DNA of 64,000 bases from Methylobacteriaceae bacterium (GCA_947444195.1 CANEZL010000016.1:34121-98120); one strand, 5' to 3'. Positions 15,700 to 25,084 are shown, numbered from the stretch's first letter. Program-made: numbers and translations. The notes: generated by a model not told the origin, from the letters alone.

Positions 15700-16596
15700 A
15701 TGCGGATTCTCGTGGTCGACGATAATCGGGCCTGTGCCGGCAGCATCATCGAGATCCTGCGGGACGAGGGCTTCGTGGCCGACCACGTGACGACGCTCGC
15801 CGATGCCAGCCTCTCGGTCTCGCTGGCGACCTACGAGGCGATGCTCGTCGACCGCATGCTGCCCGACGGCGACGGGCTCGACTGGGTGCGCGAGCAGCGC
15901 CGGGCCGGCAGCACCGTGCCCATGCTGATCATCACCGCCGAGCGGGACACCGTCGACCACCGGGTCGAGGGCCTGAACGCGGGCGCCGACGACTACATGC
16001 TCAAGCCGATGCCCCTGGACGAGCTCGTCGCCCGGGTCCGCGCCGTGATGCGCCGGCCTGTGGCCACCCTCGATCCCGTGCTGCGCGCCGGCAACGTCAC
16101 CTTCGATCCGGGCAACCGCGAGGTGCGGGTGGCGGGCAAGCCCCTGCGCATGCCGCGCCGCGAGACCTGCATCTTCGAGATGCTGATCCGCCGCGGGGGC
16201 AAGACGGTGACCAAGGGCGTGCTGGAGGAGGGGCTCTACAGCTTCGAGGACGAGGTCTCCTCCAACGCCATCGAGGTCGGGATCTACCGCCTGCGCGGCC
16301 ACCTGCTCGGCTCGGGCGCCACCGCGACGGTGCGCACGGTGCGCGGCACCGGCTACGTGCTGGAATCCCCCGACGAGCCGATCACCGTGCCGGAGCTTCC
16401 GGGCGAGGTGCCGAAGGCCGCGATGGTCGCCGCCCAGGTCGCCGTCGTCCTGTCGAGCCAGGGCGAGTCCTCCTCCGCCCTCATCCCGGCGGCCATCGCG
16501 GCGAGCCTGCCCGAATCGTCCCCCCCGGAGACCGCCGCGGCCGTCGTCGCCGCCGTCCTCGCCGTCAGCCTCGCCAAGCGCGGCGAGGAGGTCTGA
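15700..16596 (+). CDS. OmpR-family response regulator with a C-terminal tail, possible TtsI-type T3SS regulator
   Basis: 298 aa from the ATG at 15700, where the receiver begins (MRILVVDDN); an in-frame GTG at 15679 would add seven residues. Receiver ~1-115: acidic pair D7/D8, phospho-acceptor Asp51 (LVDRMLPDGDG), T79 and K102. The winged-helix DNA-binding domain ~125-225 ends in TVRTVRGTGYVLE, the OmpR hallmark. An extra ~70-residue Ala/Val/Pro-rich tail follows, unusual for the family. No histidine kinase is adjacent. Rhizobial T3SS are switched on by TtsI, an OmpR-type regulator often encoded near tts-box genes. The neighbouring tts-box-like site makes this gene a candidate, though TtsI proper is said to lack the phosphorylated Asp. 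Confidence 0.82.
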   Translation: MRILVVDDNRACAGSIIEILRDEGFVADHVTTLADASLSVSLATYEAMLVDRMLPDGDGLDWVREQRRAGSTVPMLIITAERDTVDHRVEGLNAGADDYMLKPMPLDELVARVRAVMRRPVATLDPVLRAGNVTFDPGNREVRVAGKPLRMPRRETCIFEMLIRRGGKTVTKGVLEEGLYSFEDEVSSNAIEVGIYRLRGHLLGSGATATVRTVRGTGYVLESPDEPITVPELPGEVPKAAMVAAQVAVVLSSQGESSSALIPAAIAASLPESSPPETAAAVVAAVLAVSLAKRGEEV

Positions 16597-16599
16597 CAC

Positions 16600-16634
16600 C
16601 AGATCCGATTGATCCCTTCGGGATGGCGGATCTG
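16600..16634. terminator. Hairpin with UUCG loop between convergent genes
   Basis: CAGATCCG (16600-16607) pairs with CGGATCTG (16627-16634), with an inner ATCCC-TTCG-GGAT helix. A second stem (GATACGA 16666-16672, TCGTATC 16696-16702) lies at the stop of the facing gene. Together they can serve as a two-way terminator for the converging transcripts. Confidence 0.6.
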
Positions 16635-16700
16635 GGCTTCGCTCATGCGCCGCGCGGGCTCGATCGATACGACCCCCGCTTCGATCGAGCGGAGATCGTA

Positions 16701-18860
16701 TCAGTTCTCGCCCCGGCGCCTGAGCGCGGCCCGCCACGCGCGCAGGGTCGCCGCGGCCTCGTCCTCGGGCGGCACCGGCTCGGGGGCCTTGTGCCTGCGG
16801 CGCCAGCCGAGCACCCGCAGGATCGCCCACAGCCCGCCCGCGTGTTCGGGCAACCCCGCTTGCCGCCGGGCGTCGCGTCGCGCGCGGCGGGCGAGGAAAG
16901 GGTTGAACAGCGGCAGCGGAGCAGCACCGAGGCCCGAGGCGACCGCCGGCGTGACCACCGCGCTTCCCCCGCCGATGAGCAGGCCGGCTCCGATGCCCCC
17001 CGCATCGACCCCCGATCCGCCCGCGGCCGGAACTGCGGCGGCTACCGGACCGGCGGCCGGTGCCGCGACGAGGATCGGAGTCGCCGTTCCGGCCTGGGGC
17101 GCCCCCGCGACGGCGGCCTGGATCGCGGAGGCGGCGGCCTGAACGGGCGCCGCGTTCGGCACCGGCGCTTCGCCGCGCGCCGGACCCGCCGGCTGCGCAG
17201 CCGACCCCGCCGAGGCACCGGATTCCGACGCGCGGGCAGACGCGGGGGAGGCCGGCGCGGCGAGGCCGGTGCTCTCGCGGGGCTGTGCCGGATCCGTGTC
17301 GGAGGGGCTGCCGCCCCGGACCGCCGGGCTGTCGGTGGTCGGCGTCGGCCTGCTCTCGCTCGCCGCGGCGGTGCCCGCCCGCTCGCGCTCGGCGGCCTTC
17401 CGCTCGGCGCGCGCGGCCTCGGCCGGCGCCTGACGCGGATCGGCGGCGGGCGCCACCGCCTCGGCGGCCCGCTCCGGCGCGGGAGGCGTCGCGCCCGCGG
17501 ATTCCGGCTTGCCGGTCGCTACGTCGGGCTCCGGCTTGCCGGCCGCCGTGTCCCGTGGGGTCGCGACCGCGGATTCCCGCTTGTCGGCGGCGGCGTCGAC
17601 CAGGGGCGCGACCGCGGGTTCCGGAATGCGCGCCGCCGCAGCCGGCGGTGTCGCAACCGCGCGCGTCGGGGCGGCCTCCGCGGGATTGTCGGTCGTGCGC
17701 CGAGCGACCGCCTCGTCGGCGGCGCTCGGCTCGGCCGCCCGCACCGGAGCGGCCGCCTGCGCGGCTTCCGCCGCCGGCGTGCCGGCCTGCGGCGCGGTTC
17801 GGACCGCCGCGGCATCGGCGGGACGTTGGGCGATCTCCGCGCGCGGCGCCGCGGCGTCGCGCGCCGTCGCGCCCTCGGTTCGAGCCGGCGCCTCGGGCCT
17901 TCCCGCATCCTGCGCCGGGGTTGGCAGCCCACGGGCCGGGTCCGGCCTCGCGGCAGGAGCAGTGCCCGCGTCCGGCGCTCGCGGAGTCTGCCCGCCCCGT
18001 CGCGCTCCGTCGGCGGGCGGGGTTTCGGGGGGCGGACCGTTGCCCGCTTGGCGCTCCTCGGCAGGGGCCCGTCCGCGCGGTGCGGCCTCCGGGGGGCCGC
18101 GCTCGGCCGCGCGCCCGTCCGCGCCCTGTCCCGCCGGCGCCTGCATCCGGGGGCGATCCCCGGCGAGGGGCGCCCGGTCCCCGGGCGCGGCCCCCTCGGC
18201 TGCCGGACCGTTGCGGCCGGGTGGAGCATCGGTCCGGCCGAACGGCGCCTGCGGACCGGGCCGAGCGTCCCCGGGCCGGCCAGGGGCGGGAGCCGGACCG
18301 CGCGGTCCTTCCGGAGTCGGCCGTGTCGCGGGGCCCCGGTTCTCGCCGGGTCGCGGCTCTCCCCTCGGCGGCGCCGTGTCGTGCCGCTGCGGACCCCGTG
18401 CGGTGTCCCGCCCGGGCCCGTCGGGCGGATCCCGGCGCTGATCGTCCGCACGCGGCCCCGCGTCGTGGCGATCCGGCCGCGTTCCCGTGTCCGCGCCGCC
18501 GAGTTTCAGCCTGAGCCCGAGATCGGCCAGCGGCCCGAGCTGTGCCGACAGGCCGATATCGACGCCGTTGCGGAAATCCGCCCTGAGGCCGAGGCCCAGG
18601 CCGCGACCGCCGCCGGGCGCGGCATCCGGTCGGTCCCCGGTCCGCGGCCCCTTCTCCGGCTCCTTCCCGGGCCGGTTCCGTCCCGGCGGGTCGGCGGCAT
18701 GGTCCGGGCGCCCGTCGCGGTCGTGCCGCCCCGGCTCCTTGCCCAGCTCCTTGCCCGGGCTGGGGCGCGGGTTGAACGGGGGCTGTCCGGGCCCCGGCCC
18801 GTCACCATGCGGATCGGCATGGCGCCCCGGGCCGAGATGCAGTCCGATGGGGAACGTCAT
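16701..18860 (-). CDS. Large Pro/Ala-rich, probably disordered protein of unknown function
   Basis: 719 aa from the ATG at 18860. The composition is dominated by Pro, Ala, Arg, Gly and Glu. The frame stays open over 2.1 kb, but in such GC-rich DNA this alone is weak evidence, and other frames are also long. Signs of a real gene are a non-random order: an N-terminal Gly/Leu segment with GLGLGLRADF and DIGLSAQLG (residues ~95-130), long RPDxxGP-type linkers, a hydrophobic Gly/Val patch (GVDAGGIGAGLLIGGGSAV) near 620, and a basic Trp-containing tail. There is no signal peptide. Being close to T3SS genes it could be a secreted or needle-length-control protein, but that is speculation. Confidence 0.55.
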   Translation of the reverse strand: MTFPIGLHLGPGRHADPHGDGPGPGQPPFNPRPSPGKELGKEPGRHDRDGRPDHAADPPGRNRPGKEPEKGPRTGDRPDAAPGGGRGLGLGLRADFRNGVDIGLSAQLGPLADLGLRLKLGGADTGTRPDRHDAGPRADDQRRDPPDGPGRDTARGPQRHDTAPPRGEPRPGENRGPATRPTPEGPRGPAPAPGRPGDARPGPQAPFGRTDAPPGRNGPAAEGAAPGDRAPLAGDRPRMQAPAGQGADGRAAERGPPEAAPRGRAPAEERQAGNGPPPETPPADGARRGGQTPRAPDAGTAPAARPDPARGLPTPAQDAGRPEAPARTEGATARDAAAPRAEIAQRPADAAAVRTAPQAGTPAAEAAQAAAPVRAAEPSAADEAVARRTTDNPAEAAPTRAVATPPAAAARIPEPAVAPLVDAAADKRESAVATPRDTAAGKPEPDVATGKPESAGATPPAPERAAEAVAPAADPRQAPAEAARAERKAAERERAGTAAASESRPTPTTDSPAVRGGSPSDTDPAQPRESTGLAAPASPASARASESGASAGSAAQPAGPARGEAPVPNAAPVQAAASAIQAAVAGAPQAGTATPILVAAPAAGPVAAAVPAAGGSGVDAGGIGAGLLIGGGSAVVTPAVASGLGAAPLPLFNPFLARRARRDARRQAGLPEHAGGLWAILRVLGWRRRHKAPEPVPPEDEAAATLRAWRAALRRRGEN

Positions 18861-18877
18861 GGCCCATCCTCGTCGGC

Positions 18878-18982
18878 TAGAGCCGTTCCCGATCGCGCTG
18901 CAATCGTCCACGGCCCTAAGTTATTGTTTTTGCGCGCTCTCTTGCGCCGAACCGGTGTCCACTTCGACGGAGAGCGCTCTAA
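18878..18982. repeat. Dispersed ~105-bp repeat, copy 1
   Basis: Bounded by TAGAGC and GCTCTA inverted ends. It is clearly the same sequence as 56397-56500; both share CCCGATCGCG, TCGTCCACGGC, CTCTCTTGCGCCGAACCGG and CGGAGA. It lies just upstream of the Pro/Ala-rich gene and may contain or disturb its promoter. Confidence 0.85.
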
Positions 18983-19462
18983 CCGCCCGAGGCTAGCGCG
19001 CCAACCTGACGAGGAACTGTCGGGAACGGCTCCAGGGCGCGCGGCGGGTTCCGGAGTCTTCCGAGGCCGCTTCGCAGCGCCTCAGATGACGGGGCTGATC
19101 GGATGGCCCGGTCGAACGGGCTCCCATTCAGAGCGATGCCCGTGCGGGCCGGTACGCCTCGGGCACCTGCGACACGGCGACCTCGGGCAACGCGGCCGGC
19201 ATCCATGCCGAGCCCTCGGCCCTCGGCGGGAGGTCACCGAGGCCGGGCCCCGATCATCTGTCGACGCGTCTATCCGAGCCGCCATCCGGCATTGTTTTGT
19301 TTTCGAAATACAAGCGTCATAAAAATGTAAAATTGGAGATTCTTCCTTTTTTTGCGGCATCGTCATAGAACTACCGGCATATGATGGGGTTATAGGACGG
19401 CGCCATTCCGGCCGGCAGGCCTGGATGCGCTGTCGCGTGGCCAACCGGGTACGACGGACCGA
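18983..19462. other. Intergenic region before the metal-efflux genes
   Basis: No gene is supported here. A CCGAGG...CTTCGCAGCG...CCTCAG fragment (~19055-19085) belongs to the repeat type also seen at 30420-30450. Bases ~19290-19350 are AT-rich (GTTTTGTTTTCGAAATAC and an oligo-T run) and probably hold the promoter of the efflux operon. No metal-sensor gene is present. Confidence 0.5.
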
Positions 19463-20704
19463 ATGACCGCATCGCACCACTCCGACCCGACGCCCGGCCG
19501 CCTCGGCCGTCCGGCCCAGATCGCGATCCTCGTGGCCTGCGCGCTAGCCGCGCTCGTCGCTTGGCGCTGGCAGTCCGTCCCGGCCACCGCCGCCGCGCCG
19601 ACGAGCGAGACGGCGCCCCCGCCCGAGGCCGCCTTCAGGCTGACGGAGGCGCAGATGGCGGCCGTCACCAGCGAGCCCGTGGAGCAGCGCCAGTTCTTCG
19701 AGGAGATCGTCACCGAGGGCAAGATCGGCGTCGACGAGTACCAGGCCACGCCCGTGTTCTCGCCCTATCCCGGCCGCGTGGTGGCGATCTTCGCCCGCAC
19801 CGGCGATCAGGTGCGCCAGGGCCAGCGGCTGTTCTCGATCCAGGCCAACGAGATGGTCCAGGCGCAGAACGACTACCTCGCCGCCCTCAACGTCCTGAAC
19901 AAGGGCCGCTCGCAGCTCGCCTTCGCGCAGGCCGCCGAGAAGCGCCAGCGCGACCTCTACGAGAACCGCGTCACCACCCTGCGCGAGCTGCAGACCGTGC
20001 AGAACGACCTCAACAGCGCCACCAACGACGCGAAGACCGCCGAGGTCGGCCTGGAGGCGGTGCGCAACCGGCTGCGCATCCTGGGCCTGCGCGACGAGGA
20101 GATGCTCAACCTCCAGAAGGGGGCGATCAACCCCGAGACCGCGATCAACGCCCCGCTCAGCGGCACCATCATCCAGCGCAAGATCGGCCCCGGCCAGTAC
20201 GTCACCACCGGCGGCGGCGAGCCCTCCTACATCATCGGCGACCTGTCCAAGGTCTGGCTGATCGTGCAGCTGCGCGAGGCCGACCTCGCCCGGATCGAGA
20301 TGGGCGGGCGCCTGCAGTTCCGCGTGCTCTCGCACCCGGACCGGGTGTTCGAGGGCCGCATCAACTTCATCGGCTCCTCGGTGGATCCGGCGACCCGGCG
20401 CATCACCGTGCGGGCCGACATCGACAACCCGCAGCGCCTCCTCAAGCCCGAAATGTATGCCAGCGTGCGCATCATCAACGAGCGCGAGAACCTCTCGACC
20501 GCCGTGCCCCGCGCGGCGGTCGTGCTGGAGGGGCCCAGGGCCAGCGTCTGGGTCCTGAAGCCCGGCAACGTGGTGGAGAACCGCCGCGTCCGCACCGGCA
20601 TCATCGACGGCGGCAATATCGAGATCCTGGACGGCCTGACGCTCGGCGAGCGGGTGATCTCGCGCGGCTCGCTGTTCGTCGACCGCATGGTGACGCGGGG
20701 CTGA
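19463..20704 (+). CDS. RND efflux periplasmic adaptor, CusB/CzcB type
   Basis: 413 aa membrane-fusion protein. One N-terminal membrane anchor (~18-36) is followed by the barrel-sandwich halves: PVFSPYPGRVVAIFARTGDQV with QRLFSIQANEM, and later INAPLSGTIIQRKIGPGQYV. Between them lies a helical hairpin (~130-215) that reaches the outer-membrane channel. The beta-barrel and membrane-proximal domains follow (SKVWLIVQLREADL, FEGRINFIGSSVDPATRRITVR). It lacks the Met/His-rich N-terminal metal stretch of some CusB proteins. It precedes the RND pump by 53 bases. The adaptor links pump and outer-membrane factor to expel metal ions, probably Cu/Ag or Co/Zn/Ni. Confidence 0.9.
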   Translation: MTASHHSDPTPGRLGRPAQIAILVACALAALVAWRWQSVPATAAAPTSETAPPPEAAFRLTEAQMAAVTSEPVEQRQFFEEIVTEGKIGVDEYQATPVFSPYPGRVVAIFARTGDQVRQGQRLFSIQANEMVQAQNDYLAALNVLNKGRSQLAFAQAAEKRQRDLYENRVTTLRELQTVQNDLNSATNDAKTAEVGLEAVRNRLRILGLRDEEMLNLQKGAINPETAINAPLSGTIIQRKIGPGQYVTTGGGEPSYIIGDLSKVWLIVQLREADLARIEMGGRLQFRVLSHPDRVFEGRINFIGSSVDPATRRITVRADIDNPQRLLKPEMYASVRIINERENLSTAVPRAAVVLEGPRASVWVLKPGNVVENRRVRTGIIDGGNIEILDGLTLGERVISRGSLFVDRMVTRG

Positions 20705-20757
20705 AGGCCCCCGCGGCCCGCCTGACCGAAGCCCGACCGAAGCTTGAGGGGAAGTGC

Positions 20758-23700
20758 ATGAGGGGCATCGTCGAGCTCGCCCTGCGCCAGCGTGCGCTCG
20801 TGGTGCTGGCTTTCGTCCTCCTGCTGGCGGCCGGGCTCGCGGCGTTCCGGACCCTCAACATCGAGGCCTACCCGGACCCGACCCCGCCGATGGTGAACGT
20901 GATCACCCAGGCGCCCGGCCTCTCGGGCGAGGAGATCGAGCGCTACGTCACCGTGCCGATCGAGGTGATCACCTCGGGCCTGCCGAACCTCAAGCAGGTG
21001 CGCACGGTCTCGCTCTACGGCCTCTCCGACGTGAAGCTGCAATTCGGCTTCGAGTTCAACTACCGCGAGGCCGAGCAGCAGGTGCTGAACCGCCTCGCCC
21101 AGCTCGATCCGCTGCCGAACGGGGCGAAGCCCACGATCTCCCCGGTGAGCCCCATCGGCGAGATCTTCCGCTACAAGCTCACCGCCCCCGAGGGCTACAG
21201 CATCCTCGACCTCAAGTCCCTGCAGGACTGGGTGCTGCGCCGCCGCTTCCGCGCCGTGCCGGGCGTGATCGACGTGATCGGCTGGGGGGGCAAGACCAAG
21301 ACCTTCGAGATCGCGGTGGATCTCGACCGGCTCACCGCCCACGGGCTGACGCTCGCCAGCGTGGTGAAGACCCTCAACGACAGCAACCTCAACGTCGGCG
21401 GCAACCGGATCAGCCTCGGCAGCCAGTCGGCCGTGGTGCGCGGCGTCGGCCTGATCCGCTCCACCGACGACATCGAGGAGACGGTGCTGAGCCAGTCGGG
21501 CGGCGCGCCGGTCCTGGTGCGCGACGTGGCCAGCGTCTCCATCGGCCACCAGCCCCGGCTCGGCATCGCGGGGATGAACGAGGACGACGACATCGTCCAG
21601 GGCATCGTGCTGATGCGACGGGGCGAGGAGAGCACTCCGGCGATCGAGGCGGTGAAGGCGGAGGTCGCGCGGATCGAGGCCGCGGGCATCCTGCCGCCGG
21701 GCGTGAAGATCGAGCGGATCTACGACCGAGCGGACCTGATCGCGGTCACCACCCACACGGTGCTGCACAACATGGTCTTCGGCATCGCGCTGATCCTGAT
21801 CGTGCAGTGGCTGTTCCTGGGCAACCTGCGCAGCGCCCTCATCGTGGTGGCGACGATCCCCTTCGCGCTGTTCTTCGCCGTGATCATCCTCGTGGCGCGG
21901 GGGGAATCGGCGAACCTGCTCTCCGTCGGCGCCCTCGATTTCGGACTGATCGTCGACGGCACGGTCATCATGGTCGAGGCGATCTTCAGGCGCCTCTCGG
22001 GCCACGGGCCGCCGCAGACGGCGGGACCGCCCACAGGGTTCTCGGGCAAGCTCGCCAACATCCTCTGGGCCTCGGGGGACGTCAGCCGCTCGATCGTCTT
22101 CGCCGCCATCATCATCGTGACGGGCTTCCTGCCGCTCTTCACGCTGACCGGCGTGGAGGGCCACATCTTCGGGCCGATGGCGCAGACCTACGCCTACGCC
22201 CTGCTCGGCGGCCTGATCGCCACCTTCACGGTGACGCCGGTGCTCTCGGCCTACCTGCTGCCCGCCCATGTGCGCGAGGTCGAGACCCTGCTGGTGCGCG
22301 TCCTCGACCGGCTCTACCGGCCGGCGATCCGCGTGGCGCTCGCCAACCGCATCCTGACGCTCGGCCTCGCCGCCATCCTCGCGGGCGGCGTGGGCATGGC
22401 CGGGCGCAATCTCGGCCTCGAGTTCCTGCCGAAGCTGGAGGAGGGCAATCTCTGGCTGCGCGCCACCATGCCGGCCACGATCTCCCTCGCCGAGGGCAAC
22501 CGCTACGTGAACCGCATCCGCGGGATCATCGCGGCGGTGCCCGAGGTCGAGCGCGTGGTCTCGCAGCACGGCCGGCCCGACGACGGCACGGACGCCGCCG
22601 GCTTCTTCAACGGGGAGTTCTTCGCGCCGCTCAAGCCCGCCGAGCTCTGGCGCGAGGGCGTGACGAAGGAGGCCATGCTCGCCGACCTCCTGGAGCGCCT
22701 GCGCCGGGAGTTCCCGGGCATCGAGTTCAACGTCTCGCAGTACCTGCAGGACAACGTCGCCGAGGCGGTCTCGGGGATCAAGGGCGAGAACTCGTTCAAG
22801 GTGTTCGGCCCCGACCTGCAGACGCTCACCGACGTGGCGCGCCGGGTCGAGGCGGTGCTGCGGAAGGTGCAGGGCGTGACCGATCTCGGCGTGTTCACCT
22901 CCCTCGGCCAGCCCACCGTGCAGATCAACGTCGACCGGGTCCGGGCCGCCCGCTACGGCCTGACGCCGGGGGACATCAACGCCACCGTGCGCACCGCCAT
23001 CGGCGGCGACAGCGCGGGCGACCTCTACGATTCGGGCAGCGACCGGCACTACCCGATCGTCGTGCGCCTCGCCCAGCAGTTCCGGCAGAGCGTGCAGGCG
23101 ATCCGCAACCTGCGCATCGCGGGGCAGGGCCCGAACGGGGCGGTACTGCAGGTGCCGCTCAACGAGGTGGCGAGCGTCGAGCTGGTCTCGGGCCCGGCCT
23201 ACATCTACCGCGAGGGCCAGGAGCGCTACCTGCCGGTGAAGTTCAGCGTGCGCGAGCGCGATCTCGGCAGCACCATCCTGGAGGCGCGCGAGCGCGTGGC
23301 CGCCGAGGTCCAGCTGCCGCCGGGCTACCGGCTGGAACTGGTGGGCGAGTTCAACAACATGCAGGGCGCGCTGGCGCGCCTCTCGGTGACGGTGCCGCTG
23401 GCGATCGGCCTCATCGCCATCCTGCTCTTCATGAACTTCGGCTCCGTCACGGACACCCTGCTGGCGCTGAGCGTCATCCCGATGGCGGCGGCGGGGGGCG
23501 TGCTGGCCCTCGTCCTCACGGACACGCCCTTCAGCGTCTCGGCAGCGATCGGCTTCATCGCCCTGCTCGGGATCGCGGTGATGGACGGGATCATCGTCAT
23601 CGCGCATTTCAACGATCTGATCGCGCGCGGCGAGGAGCGGATGCGGGCGATGCTGGAGACCTGCGCCACGCAGATGCGGCCCGTGGTGATGACCTGCGTG

Positions 23701-23934
23701 GTGGCCGGCGTCGGCCTCCTGCCCGCGGCCTTCTCCTCGGGCGTCGGCTCGCAGGTCCAGAAGCCCCTGGCCCTCGTGGTCGTGGGCGGCATGAGCCTCG
23801 CCCCGGTGCTGATCCTGCTCATCCTGCCCGCCCTCATCCTCGCGCTCTCGCGCCGCCGCCCCGCGCCGGCCCCGCAGGCGGAGCCCGTTACCGGGACGGC
23901 GGGAGACCGCAGCCTGGCCGAGGTCGGGCATTAG
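20758..23934 (+). CDS. Heavy-metal efflux RND pump, CusA/CzcA family
   Basis: 1058 aa, twelve membrane helices in two halves, with two large periplasmic loops. The ATG at 20758 begins MRGIVELALRQRALVVLAF, the usual start of the HME-RND family. EAYPDPTPPMVNVITQAPG and YVTVPIEVITSGLPNL are family markers. In helix 4, VGALDFGLIVDGTVIMVEA contains the DFGxxxDGxxxxxE proton-relay motif of the metal-exporting branch. It forms a tripartite pump with the preceding adaptor, driven by the proton gradient. No outer-membrane factor (CusC/CzcC) is in the operon; a TolC-like protein encoded elsewhere must serve. Which metal is exported cannot be read from the sequence. Confidence 0.92.
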   Translation: MRGIVELALRQRALVVLAFVLLLAAGLAAFRTLNIEAYPDPTPPMVNVITQAPGLSGEEIERYVTVPIEVITSGLPNLKQVRTVSLYGLSDVKLQFGFEFNYREAEQQVLNRLAQLDPLPNGAKPTISPVSPIGEIFRYKLTAPEGYSILDLKSLQDWVLRRRFRAVPGVIDVIGWGGKTKTFEIAVDLDRLTAHGLTLASVVKTLNDSNLNVGGNRISLGSQSAVVRGVGLIRSTDDIEETVLSQSGGAPVLVRDVASVSIGHQPRLGIAGMNEDDDIVQGIVLMRRGEESTPAIEAVKAEVARIEAAGILPPGVKIERIYDRADLIAVTTHTVLHNMVFGIALILIVQWLFLGNLRSALIVVATIPFALFFAVIILVARGESANLLSVGALDFGLIVDGTVIMVEAIFRRLSGHGPPQTAGPPTGFSGKLANILWASGDVSRSIVFAAIIIVTGFLPLFTLTGVEGHIFGPMAQTYAYALLGGLIATFTVTPVLSAYLLPAHVREVETLLVRVLDRLYRPAIRVALANRILTLGLAAILAGGVGMAGRNLGLEFLPKLEEGNLWLRATMPATISLAEGNRYVNRIRGIIAAVPEVERVVSQHGRPDDGTDAAGFFNGEFFAPLKPAELWREGVTKEAMLADLLERLRREFPGIEFNVSQYLQDNVAEAVSGIKGENSFKVFGPDLQTLTDVARRVEAVLRKVQGVTDLGVFTSLGQPTVQINVDRVRAARYGLTPGDINATVRTAIGGDSAGDLYDSGSDRHYPIVVRLAQQFRQSVQAIRNLRIAGQGPNGAVLQVPLNEVASVELVSGPAYIYREGQERYLPVKFSVRERDLGSTILEARERVAAEVQLPPGYRLELVGEFNNMQGALARLSVTVPLAIGLIAILLFMNFGSVTDTLLALSVIPMAAAGGVLALVLTDTPFSVSAAIGFIALLGIAVMDGIIVIAHFNDLIARGEERMRAMLETCATQMRPVVMTCVVAGVGLLPAAFSSGVGSQVQKPLALVVVGGMSLAPVLILLILPALILALSRRRPAPAPQAEPVTGTAGDRSLAEVGH

Positions 23935-24151
23935 GGGAGGGCACCGACGCGGCCGGATGCTCATGGGCGGGTCTGTGGCGCGGGAGCCGCCCGAGGGCTT
24001 CCTGGCGCTCGCCTGCGGCCGGTCGGGCACGTCCGCGCGCTTCGCTCCTCCGACACGTTCGCGGAGAGCGGAGGCATGGGCGGCTGCCGGTTCGAGCAGA
24101 CCTGACCCGGCCGCGATGCGCACACCTGCGACACCGTCCGGCCGTCACCTC

Positions 24152-24169
24152 TGTAAATCAAACTTGACA
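24152..24169 (+). promoter_or_regulatory. PpsR/CrtJ-type operator before bchG
   Basis: TGTAAATCAAACTTGACA fits the TGT-N12-ACA palindrome bound by PpsR/CrtJ, the aerobic repressor of photosynthesis genes in purple bacteria. It is 31 bases before the bchG start and overlaps a TTGACA -35-like hexamer, so a bound repressor would block transcription. The remainder of the 23935-24199 gap shows no gene. Confidence 0.75.
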
Positions 24170-24199
24170 CTCGATGGCGTTGAAATCTAGCGTCATGGC

Positions 24200-25084
24200 A
24201 TGGCAACGCCCGCACCCAGCGCCCTTGTCGAGCTTCTGAAGCCGATCACGTGGTTTGCGCCGATGTGGGCCTTCGCCTGCGGCGTGGTCTCGTCGGGGTC
24301 CTCGCCCTCGGGGCAGTGGCCGGTGATCGCCGCGGGCGTGATCCTCGCCGGCCCCCTGGTCTGCGCCACCTCCCAGGCGGTGAACGACTGGTACGACCGG
24401 CACGTGGACGCCATCAACGAGCCGCAGCGGCCGATCCCGTCCGGGCGGATGCCGGGGCGCTGGGGGCTCTACGTCGCCGCCGGCTGGACCCTGCTCTCCC
24501 TGCTGGTCGCCGCCGCCCTCGGGCCCTGGATCCTCGGCGCGGCCCTGTTCGGCCTCGTCCTGGCCTGGATCTACAGCGCGCCGCCCCTGCGGCTGAAGCG
24601 CAACGGCTGGTGGGGCAACTCGGCGGTGGCGCTCTGCTACGAGGGCCTGCCCTGGTTCACCGGCGCCGCGGTGATGGCCGCGGCGGTGCCGGACTGGCGC
24701 GTCCTCCTCGTCGCCCTGCTCTACTCGGTGGGCGCCCACGGTATCATGACCCTGAACGACTTCAAGTCCGTGGAGGGCGACCGGCATACCGGCATCCGCT
24801 CCCTGCCCGTGCAGCTCGGCACCGACGGCGCGGCGCGCCTCGCCTGCCTCGTCATGGCCGCGGCGCAGGTCGCGGTCATCCTCGGCCTGTTCGCGTGGCA
24901 GCGGCCCTGGCACGCCTCCGTGATCGCGCTGCTGCTCCTCGGGCAGCTCGCGCTGATGCGCCGGCTGCTGGCCGAGCCGCGCGCCCGCGCCGCGTGGTAC
25001 AACGGCACCGGAACGACGCTCTACGTGCTGAGCATGCTGGTGGCGGCCTTCGCCCTGCGGCCCCTGGCGACGGGAGGCCCCTGA
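24200..25084 (+). CDS. bchG: Bacteriochlorophyll synthase BchG
   Basis: 294 aa integral membrane prenyltransferase of the UbiA superfamily with about eight helices. The first Asp-rich motif, NDWYDRHVDAINEPQRPIPS, is the diagnostic site of chlorophyll synthases; the second is DFKSVEGDRHTGIRSLPV. LLKPITWFAPMWAFACG at the N-terminus is also typical. It esterifies bacteriochlorophyllide a with a geranylgeranyl/phytyl tail at the membrane, the last steps of the pigment pathway. It opens the operon behind the PpsR-like site, and its stop overlaps the next ATG. Confidence 0.96.
   Translation: MATPAPSALVELLKPITWFAPMWAFACGVVSSGSSPSGQWPVIAAGVILAGPLVCATSQAVNDWYDRHVDAINEPQRPIPSGRMPGRWGLYVAAGWTLLSLLVAAALGPWILGAALFGLVLAWIYSAPPLRLKRNGWWGNSAVALCYEGLPWFTGAAVMAAAVPDWRVLLVALLYSVGAHGIMTLNDFKSVEGDRHTGIRSLPVQLGTDGAARLACLVMAAAQVAVILGLFAWQRPWHASVIALLLLGQLALMRRLLAEPRARAAWYNGTGTTLYVLSMLVAAFALRPLATGGP

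Noticed and set aside
20227..24123. A 1298-codon open frame antisense to the RND pump
   Set aside because: Composition (Arg/His/Asp/Gly) is typical of the GC-rich shadow frame; the plus strand has full HME-RND motifs.
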